In this document: positions 49,201 to 57,047 of the stretch, one piece after another
Layout of the letters: the number at the start of each line of letters is the position of its first letter
How positions within the stretch are numbered: the first letter of the stretch is position 1
NCBI RefSeq assembly: GCF_048569485.1
Contig: NC_134360.1
Span: 203,667,692-203,731,691 of the forward strand
Direction of reading: 5' to 3'
Length of the DNA: 64,000 nt
Source: Anomaloglossus baeobatrachus
Lineage: Eukaryota; Chordata; Amphibia; Anura; Aromobatidae
Made by a program: the position numbers and the translations under genes
Notes under the pieces: model-generated
Told to the model about the DNA's origin: nothing
The model's database searches: none
What the model saw: only the letters and a program-made list of their open reading frames with translations

Positions 49201-51915
49201 GGACATTCTGATTTCTGTTTCCTTAAAGAAGCACCTCTATGTTTTTATTTATTAACCCCTTCATGCCATGTCTATTTTCCATTGTTGCACTTTTGTTTAT
49301 TCCTCTCCTTCTAGGAGCGATATTTTTTCATTTTTCCATCAGTATAGCCATATAAGGCTTGTTTCTTGCAGGACGAGTTGTACTTTTAAATGACACCAAT
49401 CATTTTACCATATAGTGTACTGCTGCAGAGCCCAGAAAGTATAATTCTGGCATTTTTCCTTTTTTTTGCTATGCTTTTACCTGTTGGATTAATTTATTTA
49501 ATATTTTGATAGATTGGACATTTCTGAATGCAGCGATACCAAATATGTGTATTTTGTTATTGTTTTATTTTAAAAGGGGCAAAAGGAGAGTGATTTTACT
49601 TTTTTTTCCATATTTTTAAAAACTTTTTACTGAATTTATTAATAATAATAATAAAATATTTATTAATTGATATAGCGCTATTAATTCCACAGCGTTTTAC
49701 ATATATTGGCATTACTGCCCCCATTGGGGCTTACAATCTAAATTCCCTATAAGTATGTCTATGGAGATTGGGAGTAAATCGGAGTATCCGGAGGAAACGC
49801 ACACAAACACAGGGAGAACATACAGACTCCTTGCAGATGTTGTCCTTGGTGGGATTTGAACCCAGGCCAGGACTCCAGCGCTGCAAGACTGCAGCGCTAA
49901 CCACTGAACCACCGTGCTGCCCCATGTTACTAATCCTCTGTGATCATCTGATCACTTGTGCTATGCAGAGAAGGTATCAGTACTGTCCTGTATAGCAGAA
50001 ACAATCGCGGTCATGTCACAGGTGCGCAGACGAGAACGGGGAATGATGAGCTACCCGTCAACGGTTGTTAAATCCCGCTGTTAGAGAGTGACAGTGGGAT
50101 TCAACTGGTTAACAGCCGTGGAAGGATCTCCGATACAGCTGTGGCTGTTAGATTAAATAAAGTGTCATGTGCGGGGAAAGATGCAAGTTTCGGTGTGCGA
50201 GCCTGCATCAAAGGCAGGTACGCTACATACCGTATGTCATAAATATATGTAATATGTCATTAAAAGATTAACTGTGTGTATATGTGCATGTACTGTAGTG
50301 TCAGTGTATTTATATTCTCACCTACTGCTGCTGTCTATGGGCTGCAGCGCTGTTCTGCTCCTATAATTAGTGACTTGACCGCAATTCCAATTAGCCGGCT
50401 GACTCTATGCTTATGCGTGAGATGGAAATCTTTACAGGCTGCTGTCAGACGGACGTAAATTCTCTCATATGAGAGAATCCGATCGATTATGCTAAATGGC
50501 ACTCTGATCAGAGTTTGATCTGAGTGTCTGATTTTCTTAGTGGAGAGAATCATATGACAGGTGAGGAAAGGATGGAGAACAAAATGTCTCCATATTCTCC
50601 ATTCTATGAGTCCATGGAAATTGGAGTGTACTTGGATTCATCTAAGTGCAATCCAATGATTTCCATGCACCCATAGACTTGAGTTGGTGTGCTCAGTCTG
50701 ATTTGCGCTGCCACTCACCGCATGTTGTGCGTTTTTGCTCATGATCGGCACTGCCAAATAGTAAAACATTGGAGCGAGCGACAAAAATCTGATATCGCCC
50801 ATTTCTGTTATATACTCATGTGAGTGAGCCCACAATGTAAGTCTATGGAGCCTAGTTCTTAACCTTGTTCTGCTGCTCCATAGACTTACATTGTATAAGC
50901 CACTTCAGAGTCACGCAGAGCGCAGTATGACCCGGAGAGCCTTCAACGAGGGGGATGTCATCGAGAAGAGGAGAAGGATCCCGGAGAGAGCAATGTTAGG
51001 TGACTATATTAGCATTCTACTACTATGCATGCATATATACACGCATTTAATGTGTAAAAAACTTCATTGGAGCTATTCTTTAAATACATATATATTGGTT
51101 TAAAATGTGTTATTCCAATTGGATTTCTTGAAAAATGTTGCCTTTTTGTGGTCTTTATTTCACTAACTAAAGCTGAATTAAAAGAAAAAAAAAATACCTT
51201 GCAGGCAGTGTCCACACATTTAGCCTCAAGCATGTGATCGTAAATTAGAAAGCAGTTTCCTGAAATAAACAAATAAATAAATACATAAAAATTAGAAAAA
51301 AATATTACGAGACCTAATCAATATACTAAGTAAAGAAATTATGTCAACTTGTTCCTTTTAAAACTTTCATATTTCTTCACATTTCTGCATGCAAACCAAT
51401 ATATGAGGCTTGCTTTCATAAACAAATATTTGTTTCCAAATACAATTTTTGACTAATACATCTTTGATCAGATATTAATAGTTATTAGGCTCTAATTTAT
51501 ACAAATTCTAGTCTTGGTCTCATAGAAATCAGGTTTCCATTCTCTGTTACGCTGTCAGCAGGGACATAACTATAACAGGTGCACCCTGACCCTTGAGCCT
51601 AGTGGGGCAAAAAAGAACCCTTTGGCCCATATGAGAATACCAACAGTACAAAAACAACTGGTAGTGGACATTTTACTCTGGTGCAGCGGGAATAAAATAA
51701 GAGCAAAAACTGGTGACATTTTACCTGGTGATTTTAAGTGTAAAGTCATTAATTGGCATCATAATATATTAATTTAATGTATAATATATCAATAAGTGGC
51801 TTACAGGAAACCTATCCGGTATCTTACCATTGCTGAAGAGGCTGAGACCAACCAGCAAAAAGATGGCGATGTTCTTCATGGTGCAGATTGGAGAGTTCAC
51901 TTCAAGCTACTGATG
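24250..51915 (-). CDS. Micro-exon host gene for a secreted cysteine-rich protein (13 coding exons)
   Basis: Thirteen short exons on the minus strand join into one open frame of 211 codons. Exon lengths are 52, 62, 60, 42, 66, 48, 45, 24, 48, 42, 54, 48 and a terminal 45 nt with its stop. Each internal exon has a pyrimidine tract ending in AG and a consensus donor, mostly GTAAG. The first intron is phase 1 and all later ones phase 0. The product starts with [18 protein letters not shown], a classic signal peptide, so it should enter the secretory pathway. The mature part, about 193 residues, has 13 cysteines, close to one per exon, and alternating hydrophobic/charged stretches that suggest amphipathic helices. 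There is no transmembrane segment after the signal. A TATA box precedes exon 1 and AATAAA follows the stop. I do not recognise the family; its function is unknown. The exon chain is inferred by eye, but consistent phase and splice sites over 13 exons make chance unlikely. Confidence 0.8.
24274..24287 (-). terminator. Tandem poly(A) signals AATAAA
   Basis: Two AATAAA hexamers on the minus strand, 17-30 bp after the TAA. T/G-rich sequence follows at about 24215-24250. This supports an end of the transcript here. Confidence 0.5.
24302..24346 (-). CDS. Micro-exon gene, terminal coding exon
   Basis: The acceptor CCAAACAG opens [14 protein letters not shown] followed by TAA at 24302-24304. Two AATAAA signals follow within 30 bp. 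A GTAAG donor at 24305 overlaps the stop; if it is used, the exon is 41 nt and joins a distal exon at 21999, where the frame closes after NHQNQ. Both ends give nearly the same protein. Confidence 0.68.
   Translation of the reverse strand, partial: KSVLGVVGKGVGIK
25044..25091 (-). CDS. Micro-exon gene, exon 12
   Basis: A 48-nt phase-0 exon between CTTTTTGACAG and GGG|GTAAGA. It encodes [16 protein letters not shown], a helix with the last cysteine. Confidence 0.77.
25656..25709 (-). CDS. Micro-exon gene, exon 11
   Basis: A 54-nt phase-0 exon between ATTTTACAG and ACA|GTAAAA. It encodes [18 protein letters not shown] with a CxC pair. The donor is weaker than the others. Confidence 0.75.
26328..26369 (-). 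CDS. Micro-exon gene, exon 10
   Basis: A 42-nt phase-0 exon between TTGTCTTTAAG and CTG|GTAAGA. It encodes [14 protein letters not shown] with one cysteine. A Harbinger-type MITE lies about 55 bp upstream in the intron. Confidence 0.75.
26424..26798. mobile_element. Harbinger-type MITE (AAATCCGC-rich), TTA duplication
   Basis: Ends GGCTATGTGTCCACG and CGTGGACACATAGCC are flanked by TTA. It is the second copy of the 11016-11375 family and lies in an intron of the micro-exon gene. Confidence 0.82.
26869..26990. repeat. AT and CA microsatellites
   Basis: Two TA runs of about 35-40 bp alternate with ACACAC runs. Confidence 0.9.
27308..28489 (-). mobile_element. Solo LTR in a GATA repeat, reverse orientation
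   Basis: The plus strand begins TGTCACGGGCG and ends GGGCGTCACA, with AATA on both sides as a 4-bp duplication. The CCACGGGTAGGGGAGG block is reverse to the forward LTRs. It lies in an intron of the micro-exon gene and in a GATA tract. Confidence 0.8.
28586..29513 (+). mobile_element. Solo LTR in the same GATA repeat, forward orientation
   Basis: It begins TGTGGTGCCCTGG and ends CCGCCCGCGACA, with GATA on both sides. It shares the CCCTACCCACGGAGGGG and CCGCTCGAGCCACC blocks with the 5052 LTRs. Only about 95 bp of GATA repeat separates it from the reverse solo LTR. Confidence 0.8.
29846..29893 (-). CDS. Micro-exon gene, exon 9
   Basis: A 48-nt phase-0 exon between TTGTCACAG and TGG|GTAAGA. 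It encodes [16 protein letters not shown], a charged helix and one of the two internal exons without cysteine. An AT microsatellite lies directly downstream. Confidence 0.75.
30674..31478. mobile_element. Mariner-type MITE (CCCCGAAAATAAG ends)
   Basis: The left CTGTGTTTCTCTGAAAATA and the right TTTTGGGGAAACACA are diverged inverted ends beside TA. An inner CAGGGCCGGCATTAGGGGG at 30791 looks like a hAT-type end nested within. A GT tract lies at 31171-31214. Confidence 0.45.
31171..31260 (+). repeat. GT microsatellite followed by GATA repeats
   Basis: About 22 GT units precede short GATA/GATG repeats. Confidence 0.9.
32060..32083 (-). CDS. Micro-exon gene, exon 8 (24 nt)
   Basis: Only 24 nt, phase 0, between GTTATTTCAG and CAG|GTGAAT. 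It encodes GITGTVQQ. It is the smallest exon and the least certain; leaving it out keeps the frame, so it could be an alternative cassette. Confidence 0.6.
32537..33047. mobile_element. piggyBac-type MITE, TTAA duplication
   Basis: Ends AGGTAACCTGTCACCTTG and CAAGGTGACAGGTTTCC are flanked by TTAA. A 183-codon open frame crossing it is an accident of the repeat. It lies between exons 7 and 8 of the micro-exon gene. Confidence 0.72.
33239..33283 (-). CDS. Micro-exon gene, exon 7
   Basis: A 45-nt phase-0 exon between TTTATTACAG and ACG|GTAGGA. It encodes [15 protein letters not shown] with one cysteine. Confidence 0.75.
33898..34265. mobile_element. Harbinger-type MITE, TAA duplication
   Basis: Ends GGGTATGTGCCCACGATCA and TGATCGTGGGAACGCAGCC are flanked by TAA. 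The interior has inverted GATCAAGA and CTGCGG blocks. Confidence 0.75.
34275..36284. mobile_element. Long composite non-autonomous Harbinger-like element
   Basis: The left end ATATGTGCGCACTAG and the right end GTGTGCGCACAGGGCC face each other as inverted ends. Inside are inverted CTCAAGAAA and ACCGCGGT blocks, a GATA repeat, and a CCAGCCAAGGTAAAGC segment that recurs elsewhere in the window. Flanking TAA/TTA do not match exactly. No protein-coding gene was seen. Confidence 0.5.
34470..34580 (+). repeat. GATA microsatellite
   Basis: Imperfect ATAGATAGA units lie inside the composite element at 34275-36284. Confidence 0.85.
36714..37446. mobile_element. Harbinger-type MITE with GACGTCGCTG arms
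   Basis: Ends AGCTGGTGTCACAC and GTGTGACACCAGC are flanked by TTA. Inner segments CATCGGGTAATTAACCCGATG-like and GGTAACCAGCGTAAACATC are palindromic. Related inner segments occur at 1740-2283. Confidence 0.75.
37450..38570. other. Intron sequence without a recognised feature
   Basis: Unique-looking AT-moderate DNA between a MITE and exon 6. Nothing supported. Confidence 0.4.
38572..38619 (-). CDS. Micro-exon gene, exon 6
   Basis: A 48-nt phase-0 exon between ATACCTCTAG and ATA|GTAAGT. It encodes [16 protein letters not shown], a helix with one cysteine. Confidence 0.78.
38745..39195. repeat. Unclassified foldback-like repeat
   Basis: AACATAGTTTGAAAAG and ACTATAGGAGG segments recur inverted as TCTCAAACTATATTCTCT and CTATAGTCCCC. 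Termini are not clear. It lies in the intron between exons 5 and 6. Confidence 0.35.
39895..40206. repeat. Repeat with GTTGCCAAC-like ends, copy 1
   Basis: TACCAACCCTCTAAAAATTCC to CAAGTTGGCAACTC shares most of its length with 53004-53326, including GTCTTCATATCAGAATTA and TTTATTATGGTTTTCCAATG. It may be a short DNA transposon with inverted ends. Confidence 0.5.
40270..40848. mobile_element. Harbinger-type MITE, TTA duplication
   Basis: Ends GGGGTACTTTAAACGCTGCG and CGCAGCGTGTAAAGTACCCC are flanked by TTA on both sides. Apparent ORFs across it are shadows of the inverted structure. Confidence 0.82.
41095..42076. mobile_element. Tc1/mariner-like MITE with internal tandem expansion
   Basis: The left end ACAGAAATATAAATGCAACAC and the right end GTGTTGTGTGTATATTTCTGT are inverted. 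Next come inverted CATGATCTGAACGTAAAGATC and TTTGTCTAAATCTCTGTTA segments. These match the long inverted terminal repeats of a Tc1/mariner-like family widespread in vertebrates. Transposase is absent; the middle is nine copies of a 70-77-bp unit (41271-41935). Confidence 0.7.
41271..41935 (+). repeat. Nine-copy tandem repeat inside the Tc1-like MITE
   Basis: Each unit reads ATTATTGCACAGGTGTGC, GCTGGCCACAATAAAAGG and CCACTCTAAAATGTGCAG. The unit is itself part of the element's terminal region, so it was amplified in place. Confidence 0.8.
42164..42229 (-). CDS. Micro-exon gene, exon 5
   Basis: A 66-nt phase-0 exon, the longest internal one, between TTCTTTTAG and ACT|GTAAGT. It encodes 22 residues beginning [15 protein letters not shown] and ending CLET: a strongly helical heptad-like stretch with one cysteine. 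Confidence 0.8.
42777..43752. mobile_element. piggyBac-type MITE with a nested Harbinger MITE
   Basis: Ends AGGGAATCTGTCACCAGG and CCTGGTGACAGATTCCCT are flanked by TTAA at the right and a diverged TGAA at the left. A separate MITE is nested at 43130-43663. Confidence 0.7.
43130..43663. mobile_element. Nested Harbinger-type MITE with GGATCCGG arms
   Basis: Ends GGCTACGTTCACACATCAG and CTGATGTGTGAAAGTAGCT are flanked by TAA. It lies wholly inside the piggyBac-type MITE, giving a clear order of insertion. Confidence 0.72.
44372..44413 (-). CDS. Micro-exon gene, exon 4
   Basis: A 42-nt phase-0 exon between ATTTTACAG and CTT|GTAAGT. It encodes [14 protein letters not shown] with two cysteines. 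It is far too short for ORF-based gene finding. Confidence 0.78.
45170..45360 (+). repeat. Degenerate tandem repeat, unit about 40 bp
   Basis: TGTACTGATGGTG, GATCTGGTGCTG and TATT blocks recur about five times with divergence. Confidence 0.5.
45531..45788. repeat. 258-bp near-perfect palindrome of a hammerhead-type repeat
   Basis: Two 129-bp arms meet at ATCATGAT (centre 45659/45660) with almost no spacer and few mismatches. Each arm carries the TTTCACCTGAAACGCGTAG-like segment (one arm with GACAC) and an AATAAAG tail. It is a head-to-head pair of one repeat end. Confidence 0.7.
46797..47110 (+). repeat. CTGT/CT microsatellite
   Basis: Over 300 bp of CTGT and CTCT units give Ser/Cys/Leu-rich false frames in all three plus frames. 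It sits in an unclassified repeat starting near GTACCCGGCATTGCC at 46771 and ending near 47430. Confidence 0.88.
47490..48221. mobile_element. MITE with a CT-repeat expansion
   Basis: TGTACTTTCACACTACGTTTTTT at the left and AAAAAAACTCTAAAGTGAAAG at the right are inverted ends. Inverted GGATCC-rich blocks lie inside. A CT/CCT tract (47840-48030) expanded within; long open frames across it are spurious. Confidence 0.55.
49005..49064 (-). CDS. Micro-exon gene, exon 3
   Basis: A 60-nt phase-0 exon between TTTTAATAG and GAG|GTAATT. It encodes [20 protein letters not shown], a likely amphipathic helix with one cysteine. Confidence 0.8.
49636..49924 (-). mobile_element. tRNA-derived SINE
   Basis: On the minus strand it begins GGGGCAGCACGG, then TGGTTCAGTGGTTAGCGC (A box) and GGGTTCAAATCCC (B box), the RNA polymerase III promoter of a tRNA-like head. 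The body ends in a TTATTATTA tail. It lies in the intron between exons 2 and 3 of the micro-exon gene. Confidence 0.82.
50000..51190. other. Intron 2 background with a decayed foldback
   Basis: TCAGACGGACGTAAATTCTC and ATGAGAGAATC-type segments near 50440-50900 suggest a decayed MITE. TATGGAGCCTAG and its complement face each other at 50845-50890. No exon seen. Confidence 0.35.
51198..51259 (-). CDS. Micro-exon gene, exon 2
   Basis: The acceptor is TTTATTTCAG and the donor AAG|GTATTT. The exon completes the split glycine and encodes [20 protein letters not shown], with three cysteines. The mature protein probably begins at or near this exon. It ends in phase 0. Confidence 0.8.
51828..51879 (-). 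CDS. Micro-exon gene, exon 1 (signal peptide)
   Basis: The ATG at 51879 lies in CACCATGA, a good Kozak context, and opens [17 protein letters not shown] plus the first base of a glycine codon. The donor is G|GTAAGAT. Charged N-terminus, hydrophobic core and small residues near the end make a textbook secretion signal. The exon ends in phase 1. Confidence 0.82.
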
Positions 51916-51935
51916 ACTACTGGGTCCTGCTCCTA

Positions 51936-51942
51936 ATTTATA
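51936..51942 (-). promoter_or_regulatory. TATA box of the micro-exon gene
   Basis: The minus strand reads TATAAAT here, about 57 bp before the ATG at 51879. This spacing would place transcription start near 51910 with a 5' leader of about 30 nt. A TATA promoter fits a tissue-restricted, highly expressed secreted protein, but that is inference. Confidence 0.6.
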
Positions 51943-52351
51943 CTGTTCATGAGCGCTGACGTCACCTGAGACAGAAGATGAGGCTATTGACACTGTCTTC
52001 TGCCAAAACCACAATCTCCGTTAACATTTACAATTTATCAACCATTGGCATTACTTAAAACAATACATACTGGGCAATTTTCCATTTTCTGGAACTAATA
52101 TGAAAATGTTATTTTTACCACTAATCCCTTTATTTGAGAACAAGATCCAATGCAAGAAATAAATGGTGAGAGGTATAATGGACTTGTCAATGGTGAACTA
52201 CGAAGAAAGTCAAGTCTACAATATAAGAAGAGATATCTATTTTATGTCTTATGGATGAGTTTAAGTAAGCTTTACAGACCCCATAAAGAGAAATTTACAA
52301 TCTAAGACCCTGGGCACACACTGCAATTTTTGGAGCATTCTTTTTTCTTAA

Positions 52352-52832
52352 AGGGAACCTGTTAACAGATTTGGTGACTATAAGCTGCAGCCTCCACCAG
52401 TGAGCCCTTATATACAGCATTCTAACATCTTCTGAAGTCTGAGTGCATGATGCATCCTACATCATCCACACTAGCCGGCATTGAGGTCCTGCGCAGGCGC
52501 ACTTTGATCTGCTCTGAGAAGGGCAGATCAAAGTGCGCATGCACGGGACCTCAATACTGGTTAGTGTGGATGATGTAGGATGCATCATGCACCCAGGCTT
52601 CAGAAGAAGGAGGACAAGAGGAGAAGAGAAGAGGAGGCACCAGTGCTGGGGAACGGAGACATCCATCCGACCAGTCTGCGCAGCACCACCCCTTAGGTGA
52701 GTATTATAAAGTGATTTTTACGTTTTACACAGCGGCCTGGGCTCATATATACAGCATGTTAGAATGCTGTGTATAAAGGCTCCCTGGTGGTGGTCGCAGC
52801 TGAAACTTGCCAAATCTGGTGACAGGTTCCCT
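52352..52832. mobile_element. piggyBac-type MITE with inner 65-bp hairpin
   Basis: Ends AGGGAACCTGTTAACAG and GGTGACAGGTTCCCT are flanked by TTAA. Inner arms at about 52446-52510 and 52529-52592 form a long hairpin with a short loop. Confidence 0.72.
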
Positions 52833-53003
52833 TTAAAATTGCTTCAAAATCTGCATACCTCTCCTGAAGCCAGCAAAGTCTATGGGATTCTCTCTCTTTC
52901 TTTCTCTCTCCCTCTCTGTCCCTCATTCTCTGTCTCTTTGGTTGCTTGCTTTAGTTACATTGCATCGCCATAAAAAAAGTATTAAAAGTGGTCGTCCATC
53001 TGG

Positions 53004-53326
53004 GTTGCCAACTGTCCAAAAACTCCAGGACAGTTTGTAAAAATCGGGCACTTTTTTGCCCTGACATTACAAATTTGTTGAAGCATCCATAATTTTTTTG
53101 AAGCTGAAGAAACTCATTGTGATTATTTTGACTATTATCAGCATCATTTTACCATTCACAGTGAATGCAGCTGAGGTCTTCATATCAGAATTAAGTGCTG
53201 TAGACATGGATCACTAATAGTCATAATGATTTATTATAGTTTTCCAATGTGTCCCCAAAAAATATTGTCTGCTCATGATTTTTTCATAAGCCATTCAGAA
53301 AAATTAAAAAGTCAGGTTGGCAACCC
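53004..53326. repeat. Repeat with GTTGCCAAC-like ends, copy 2
   Basis: GGTTGCCAACTGTCC at the left and CAGGTTGGCAACCCC at the right are inverted. The middle matches 39895-40206. Confidence 0.5.
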
Positions 53327-53711
53327 CTGCTTAATTAATTCAGGACTCCATATACAATAAAAACAGTGGACACTCCTCTCATCCTGCTGAGCTGGTCCAG
53401 CAATGTCAGCACTAGAGATGAGGGAACCTTTTGAGGTTCGTTTAGCTGGCAGCAATCAAACTGAACCGGCACTGGTTCACACTTTACCAAGCTTGGTTCG
53501 AAATCACTGATTGGCAGTTTGAGTCTCTGCCACATACAACCAGCCATAAGCAGATCACTTCTGGGGGAGAGTGGGTGGGCTTTTTCAATTTTTTTTTTGT
53601 TGCACACTACTTCCAATCACGCTGTTGTTACTCCCATTGCGCGCCGAGACTTGTGTCCCATGCTGCAGCCAATCGGTGGTCGTTCGTCGGCTGCATCTCA
53701 TCAAAATTCCT

Positions 53712-55032
53712 TTGAAAGTTATTTCTGCTAATGAGAGGTTTGGTCACTGTAGAGATGGCTTTCAGTCCAATTGCTCTTAATTGTTGTGACATTGTACGAC
53801 GAGACAGATCCTTAAGGGGGCTTTATACGCTACGATATCGTTAATGTTTGGTCGCCGGGGTCAAGTTGTTAGTGACGCACATCCGGCGTCATTAACGATA
53901 TCGCAGCGTGTAATACTTACCAGCGACCTTAGGCGACCTCAAAAAATGGTGAAAATCGTTCACCATGGAGAGGTCGTCCCAAAGTCAAAAATCGGTAAGG
54001 GTTGTTTAGCGTTGTGGTTCATCGCTCATGCGGCAGCACACATCGCTATGTGTGACACCGCATGAGCGAGGAACGTCTACTTACCTGCCGCCGGCCCCAA
54101 TGAGGAAGGAAGGAGGTGGGCGGGATGTTACGTCCTGCTCATCTCCGCCCCTCTGCTTTGATTGGCCGGCCGCTTAGTGACGTTGCGGTGACGTCGCTGT
54201 GATGCCGAACGTCCCTCCCCCTTGAAGGAGGGATTGTTCGGCAGTCACAGCGACGCCACCGACCAGGTAAGTATGTGTGACGCTGCGTAGCGATAATGTT
54301 CGCTACGGCAGCGATCACAAACAATCGCATGCGCGACGGGGGCGGGTACTTACACGGTCGCTATCGCTAGAAATTGCTAGCGATATCGCTACCGTGTAAA
54401 GCCCCCTTTACCCTGTTCAATGCTGAACCAGGCAGCAATTTCAGCTGCAGTGTTGAAACGATTACTCATGAAGATTCTCTGCATTATCCTGTCCTCTCTT
54501 GCATTTGTCTTGTGAGGACGACCAGCATTCTTGGGGGACTTGAAAGAGTTTGCAATGTTGTAAATATGCAATATTCTTGAAGTCACAGACTTGGAACGAC
54601 CAACTTTTCTTGTTATAGCTGATAGGCTGATAGGGTCATCCCTTTGGCCTTCATCTAGACAACCTGCCGCTGGGGGGTTTCAGTCACGTTGGAACAGCAC
54701 ACCAATTTTGCAAAGTCAGTTTAAACTGGAAAGTTAGGCTGCCAGTTACATAGGGTTTGTCAGATAATTAAGAAAATTAGCTCCAGGTGCCAAATTAATA
54801 TCAATAACTTGCAGGTATCTGAAAGTATTCTCTAATTTTGACCAGTGTTCTTTTTCATTTATCTCATTTACATTTTTATTATGTGCTTTTGAAAAAATTA
54901 AATTTATGAAATAAGCTTAAAATACTGCTAGTTTACTCATGTTAGGATATAATCACATAGGACTATACAATATCTGCAACATTTAGGAAATTGTGTATTG
55001 TTCTCTAATTTTGATCTCCAGTGTATATGTAT
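53712..55032 (-). pseudogene. Tc1-like transposase remnant, split by a MITE
   Basis: On the minus strand 54660-54410 reads GQRDDPISLSAITRKVGRSK, then GRPHKTNAREDRIMQRIF and TAAEIAAWFS, the paired-like DNA-binding half of a Tc1 transposase. After the MITE at 53815-54407 it continues KDLSRRTMSQQLRAIGLKAI and KPLISRNN. The catalytic DDE domain is missing. The element's outer end ACACTGGAGATCAAAATTAG lies near 55032 beside a TA. It is a truncated DNA transposon. Confidence 0.75.
53815..54407. mobile_element. Harbinger-type MITE inserted in a Tc1 transposase remnant
   Basis: Ends AGGGGGCTTTATACGC and GTGTAAAGCCCCCT are flanked by TTA. It belongs to the 40270 family. Tc1 transposase sequence stands on both sides, so this insertion is younger than the Tc1 copy. 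Confidence 0.82.
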
Positions 55033-55039
55033 TAGGGTA

Positions 55040-55850
55040 TGTTATAAGATAGGTTGCCTGGTAACAGATTGCAGGGCAAGTGACAGATAACAGTTGGGAT
55101 TAGCCCATGGGAGAGGACCTAGTGCTTATAAAAAGGACAGACTCCATCTTGTAATTGAGATAGAGTTTTCTGACTGAGAAGATAACCAAGTGCTGGTTTA
55201 GGTGCAAGGCGCTATCAAATATCTCTTTGTTAACTCCTTAACATCTGGAGCCGACGGTTTGTATTTGGTGCCAGGGTGGACATCCATTTTTTCTCTGACG
55301 GGGGATACAGACGTGGAGTTCGTCTGGGGTAAGAAGTAGTGGGCCTGTTAAAAACTGCAGACCTAAGCCAGGAGGATCGGAGTATGAAGAACAGACTTGA
55401 ATAGAGAGATCAGCTGGTGCCCAAAAGAAAGTCTTGAAGTGAGTTGCAACCTAGGAAAGAAAGAAGGCAAGAAAGTGTTTTATCGCATATGCTGTACCAC
55501 CGTTTGTTAAAAAAGATTGTTCAGTAAAGTGAGTTTTGAAGAAGAACTTTGGGCTTCCCGTGATAGATGCGTGGCCGATCCTCAGTGCCAAAACGTGGAA
55601 GATGGCAGCAAAATGCAAGAAATCAGTGAGTGTAAAGCCCGCACTCACATCGTCACACATAACCAATGGTCCGTTTTCAATGTGAGGTGCCAGGGCGCAA
55701 CAATATGGCCTCATGCACGACTATCACACTCTGGCACCTTATACATTAGTGCTGGGAGAGAAAAACTGAAGCAGGGAAGAGTGATGCAGATGACTGTGCA
55801 AGCAGCATTTGTTACACACAACACTCTGGATTAGAAATGAGCAAATAAAT
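55040..55850 (+). mobile_element. Possible LTR-like fragment
   Basis: Starting TGTTATAAGATAGG, the segment has a TATAAAAAGG box near 55117 and CTTTGTTAACTCC, TTTGGTGCCAGGG and AGTAAAGTGAG stretches typical of LTR leader regions. No second copy or coding domain is seen. It could be another kind of repeat. Confidence 0.3.
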
Positions 55851-56009
55851 TTGAGTTGAATTTACATTGTAGAAACAAATGTGGCAAAATATTTTTTTTT
55901 TTCTAATTTGCTTCCTCTCAGATTTAGCAAAATAGTGGCTGTAGGTAAAAAAAAGGCTTTAAAAGGTTAAAAAAAAATAAAAAAATAATTTTACTGTTTA
56001 TCTTCTGGC

Positions 56010-56409
56010 TAGAGATGAGTAAACCAGAGGTTCGGTGTTCAGACTTTTAAAAAAAAAACAACTGAATTTGGGTTCGGCGTTGGGGTCCTTTACGTATGAA
56101 CTTCACTCTCGCGAGATTCGCTGTGCTTGAGTACGCTTTGTGCAAGCCGCTTGTAGTGTTTGAATGGCACACACTGGGGTAAAATCAGCATAATCGGATG
56201 TAGTTTGCATCCCCCACAAAATGGAAAAACTACGTCCACCCGCCATCGGAAGTGATCTCGTTATAGCTGGCTGCATGTGGGCGGTGACTCAAACTGCCCA
56301 ATCAGCAACTTCCATTGGGGTTCAGGTCAAGTTCGGGTCCCAAACTGAACTTAATTTACAGTTCGGCTAACCCCGCCAAACCGAGTTTCCACGTGTCCGC
56401 TCATCTCTA
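56010..56409. mobile_element. MITE with TAGAGATGAG ends
   Basis: The element begins TAGAGATGAGTAAACC and ends CGCTCATCTCTA. Diverged relatives end or begin near 3281, 3294, 9955, 24020 and 53412. No coding capacity. Confidence 0.6.
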
Positions 56410-57047
56410 CTTTTAGCCCCTCCGCTACTCACTATTACCCATCTGATCCTCTCCACATCTTCTGATCACCCACCACTTGAGGTGGGATCCCAAGGCCTCT
56501 CACCATCAGCTAGGACTTTTGGCTTTCATGAAGCGCAAGAAGGTTCTGCACAAATATTTGGAAGGTCACAGCGTCATGACGTTACTATGTGCGCTGTGAC
56601 CTTACACAAGCTTGCACAGAACCCTCCTGGATAGCATGAAAGCTGTAGATTCCAGTGTGAGTGTTGGGAGATCAGGAGATGCCGTAAGGCCCAGACAGGT
56701 GATGGTGAGTAGCAGAGGGGCTAAGTGGTGAGCAGTAAGGAAAGTATAAAGATTTTTTATTCTTTTACATCTTAAGCTTAATATTCTCTAGGGTCTGGAG
56801 AGACCCCAGACCGTAACAAAATACATTAAATTGGCGGAGGATAACCACCCACAAATTGAATTCTAATTTATCCTAATCCTCTTATCTCTATGCTTGATCT
56901 AGCCCAGATGTTGGGGTATTATTCACCAATATCTGGGATAGATCCTGAGTGTTGTATGTAATGACATTATAGCACTGCTCTTCTCTTCTCCCTTCACTTG
57001 TGATGTAGGTATGTGAAGGGAGTAAGAAAATTGCAATGTGATCAGGT
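56410..57047. other. Spacer between MITE and Harbinger element
   Basis: GCGTCATGACG near 56571 is the centre of an imperfect palindrome (CTTGCACAGAACC... and complement). No gene was seen. Confidence 0.35.

Noticed and set aside
55517-55834. 105-codon plus frame
   Set aside because: No recognised motif, no splice or promoter context; it lies in a possible LTR-like fragment.
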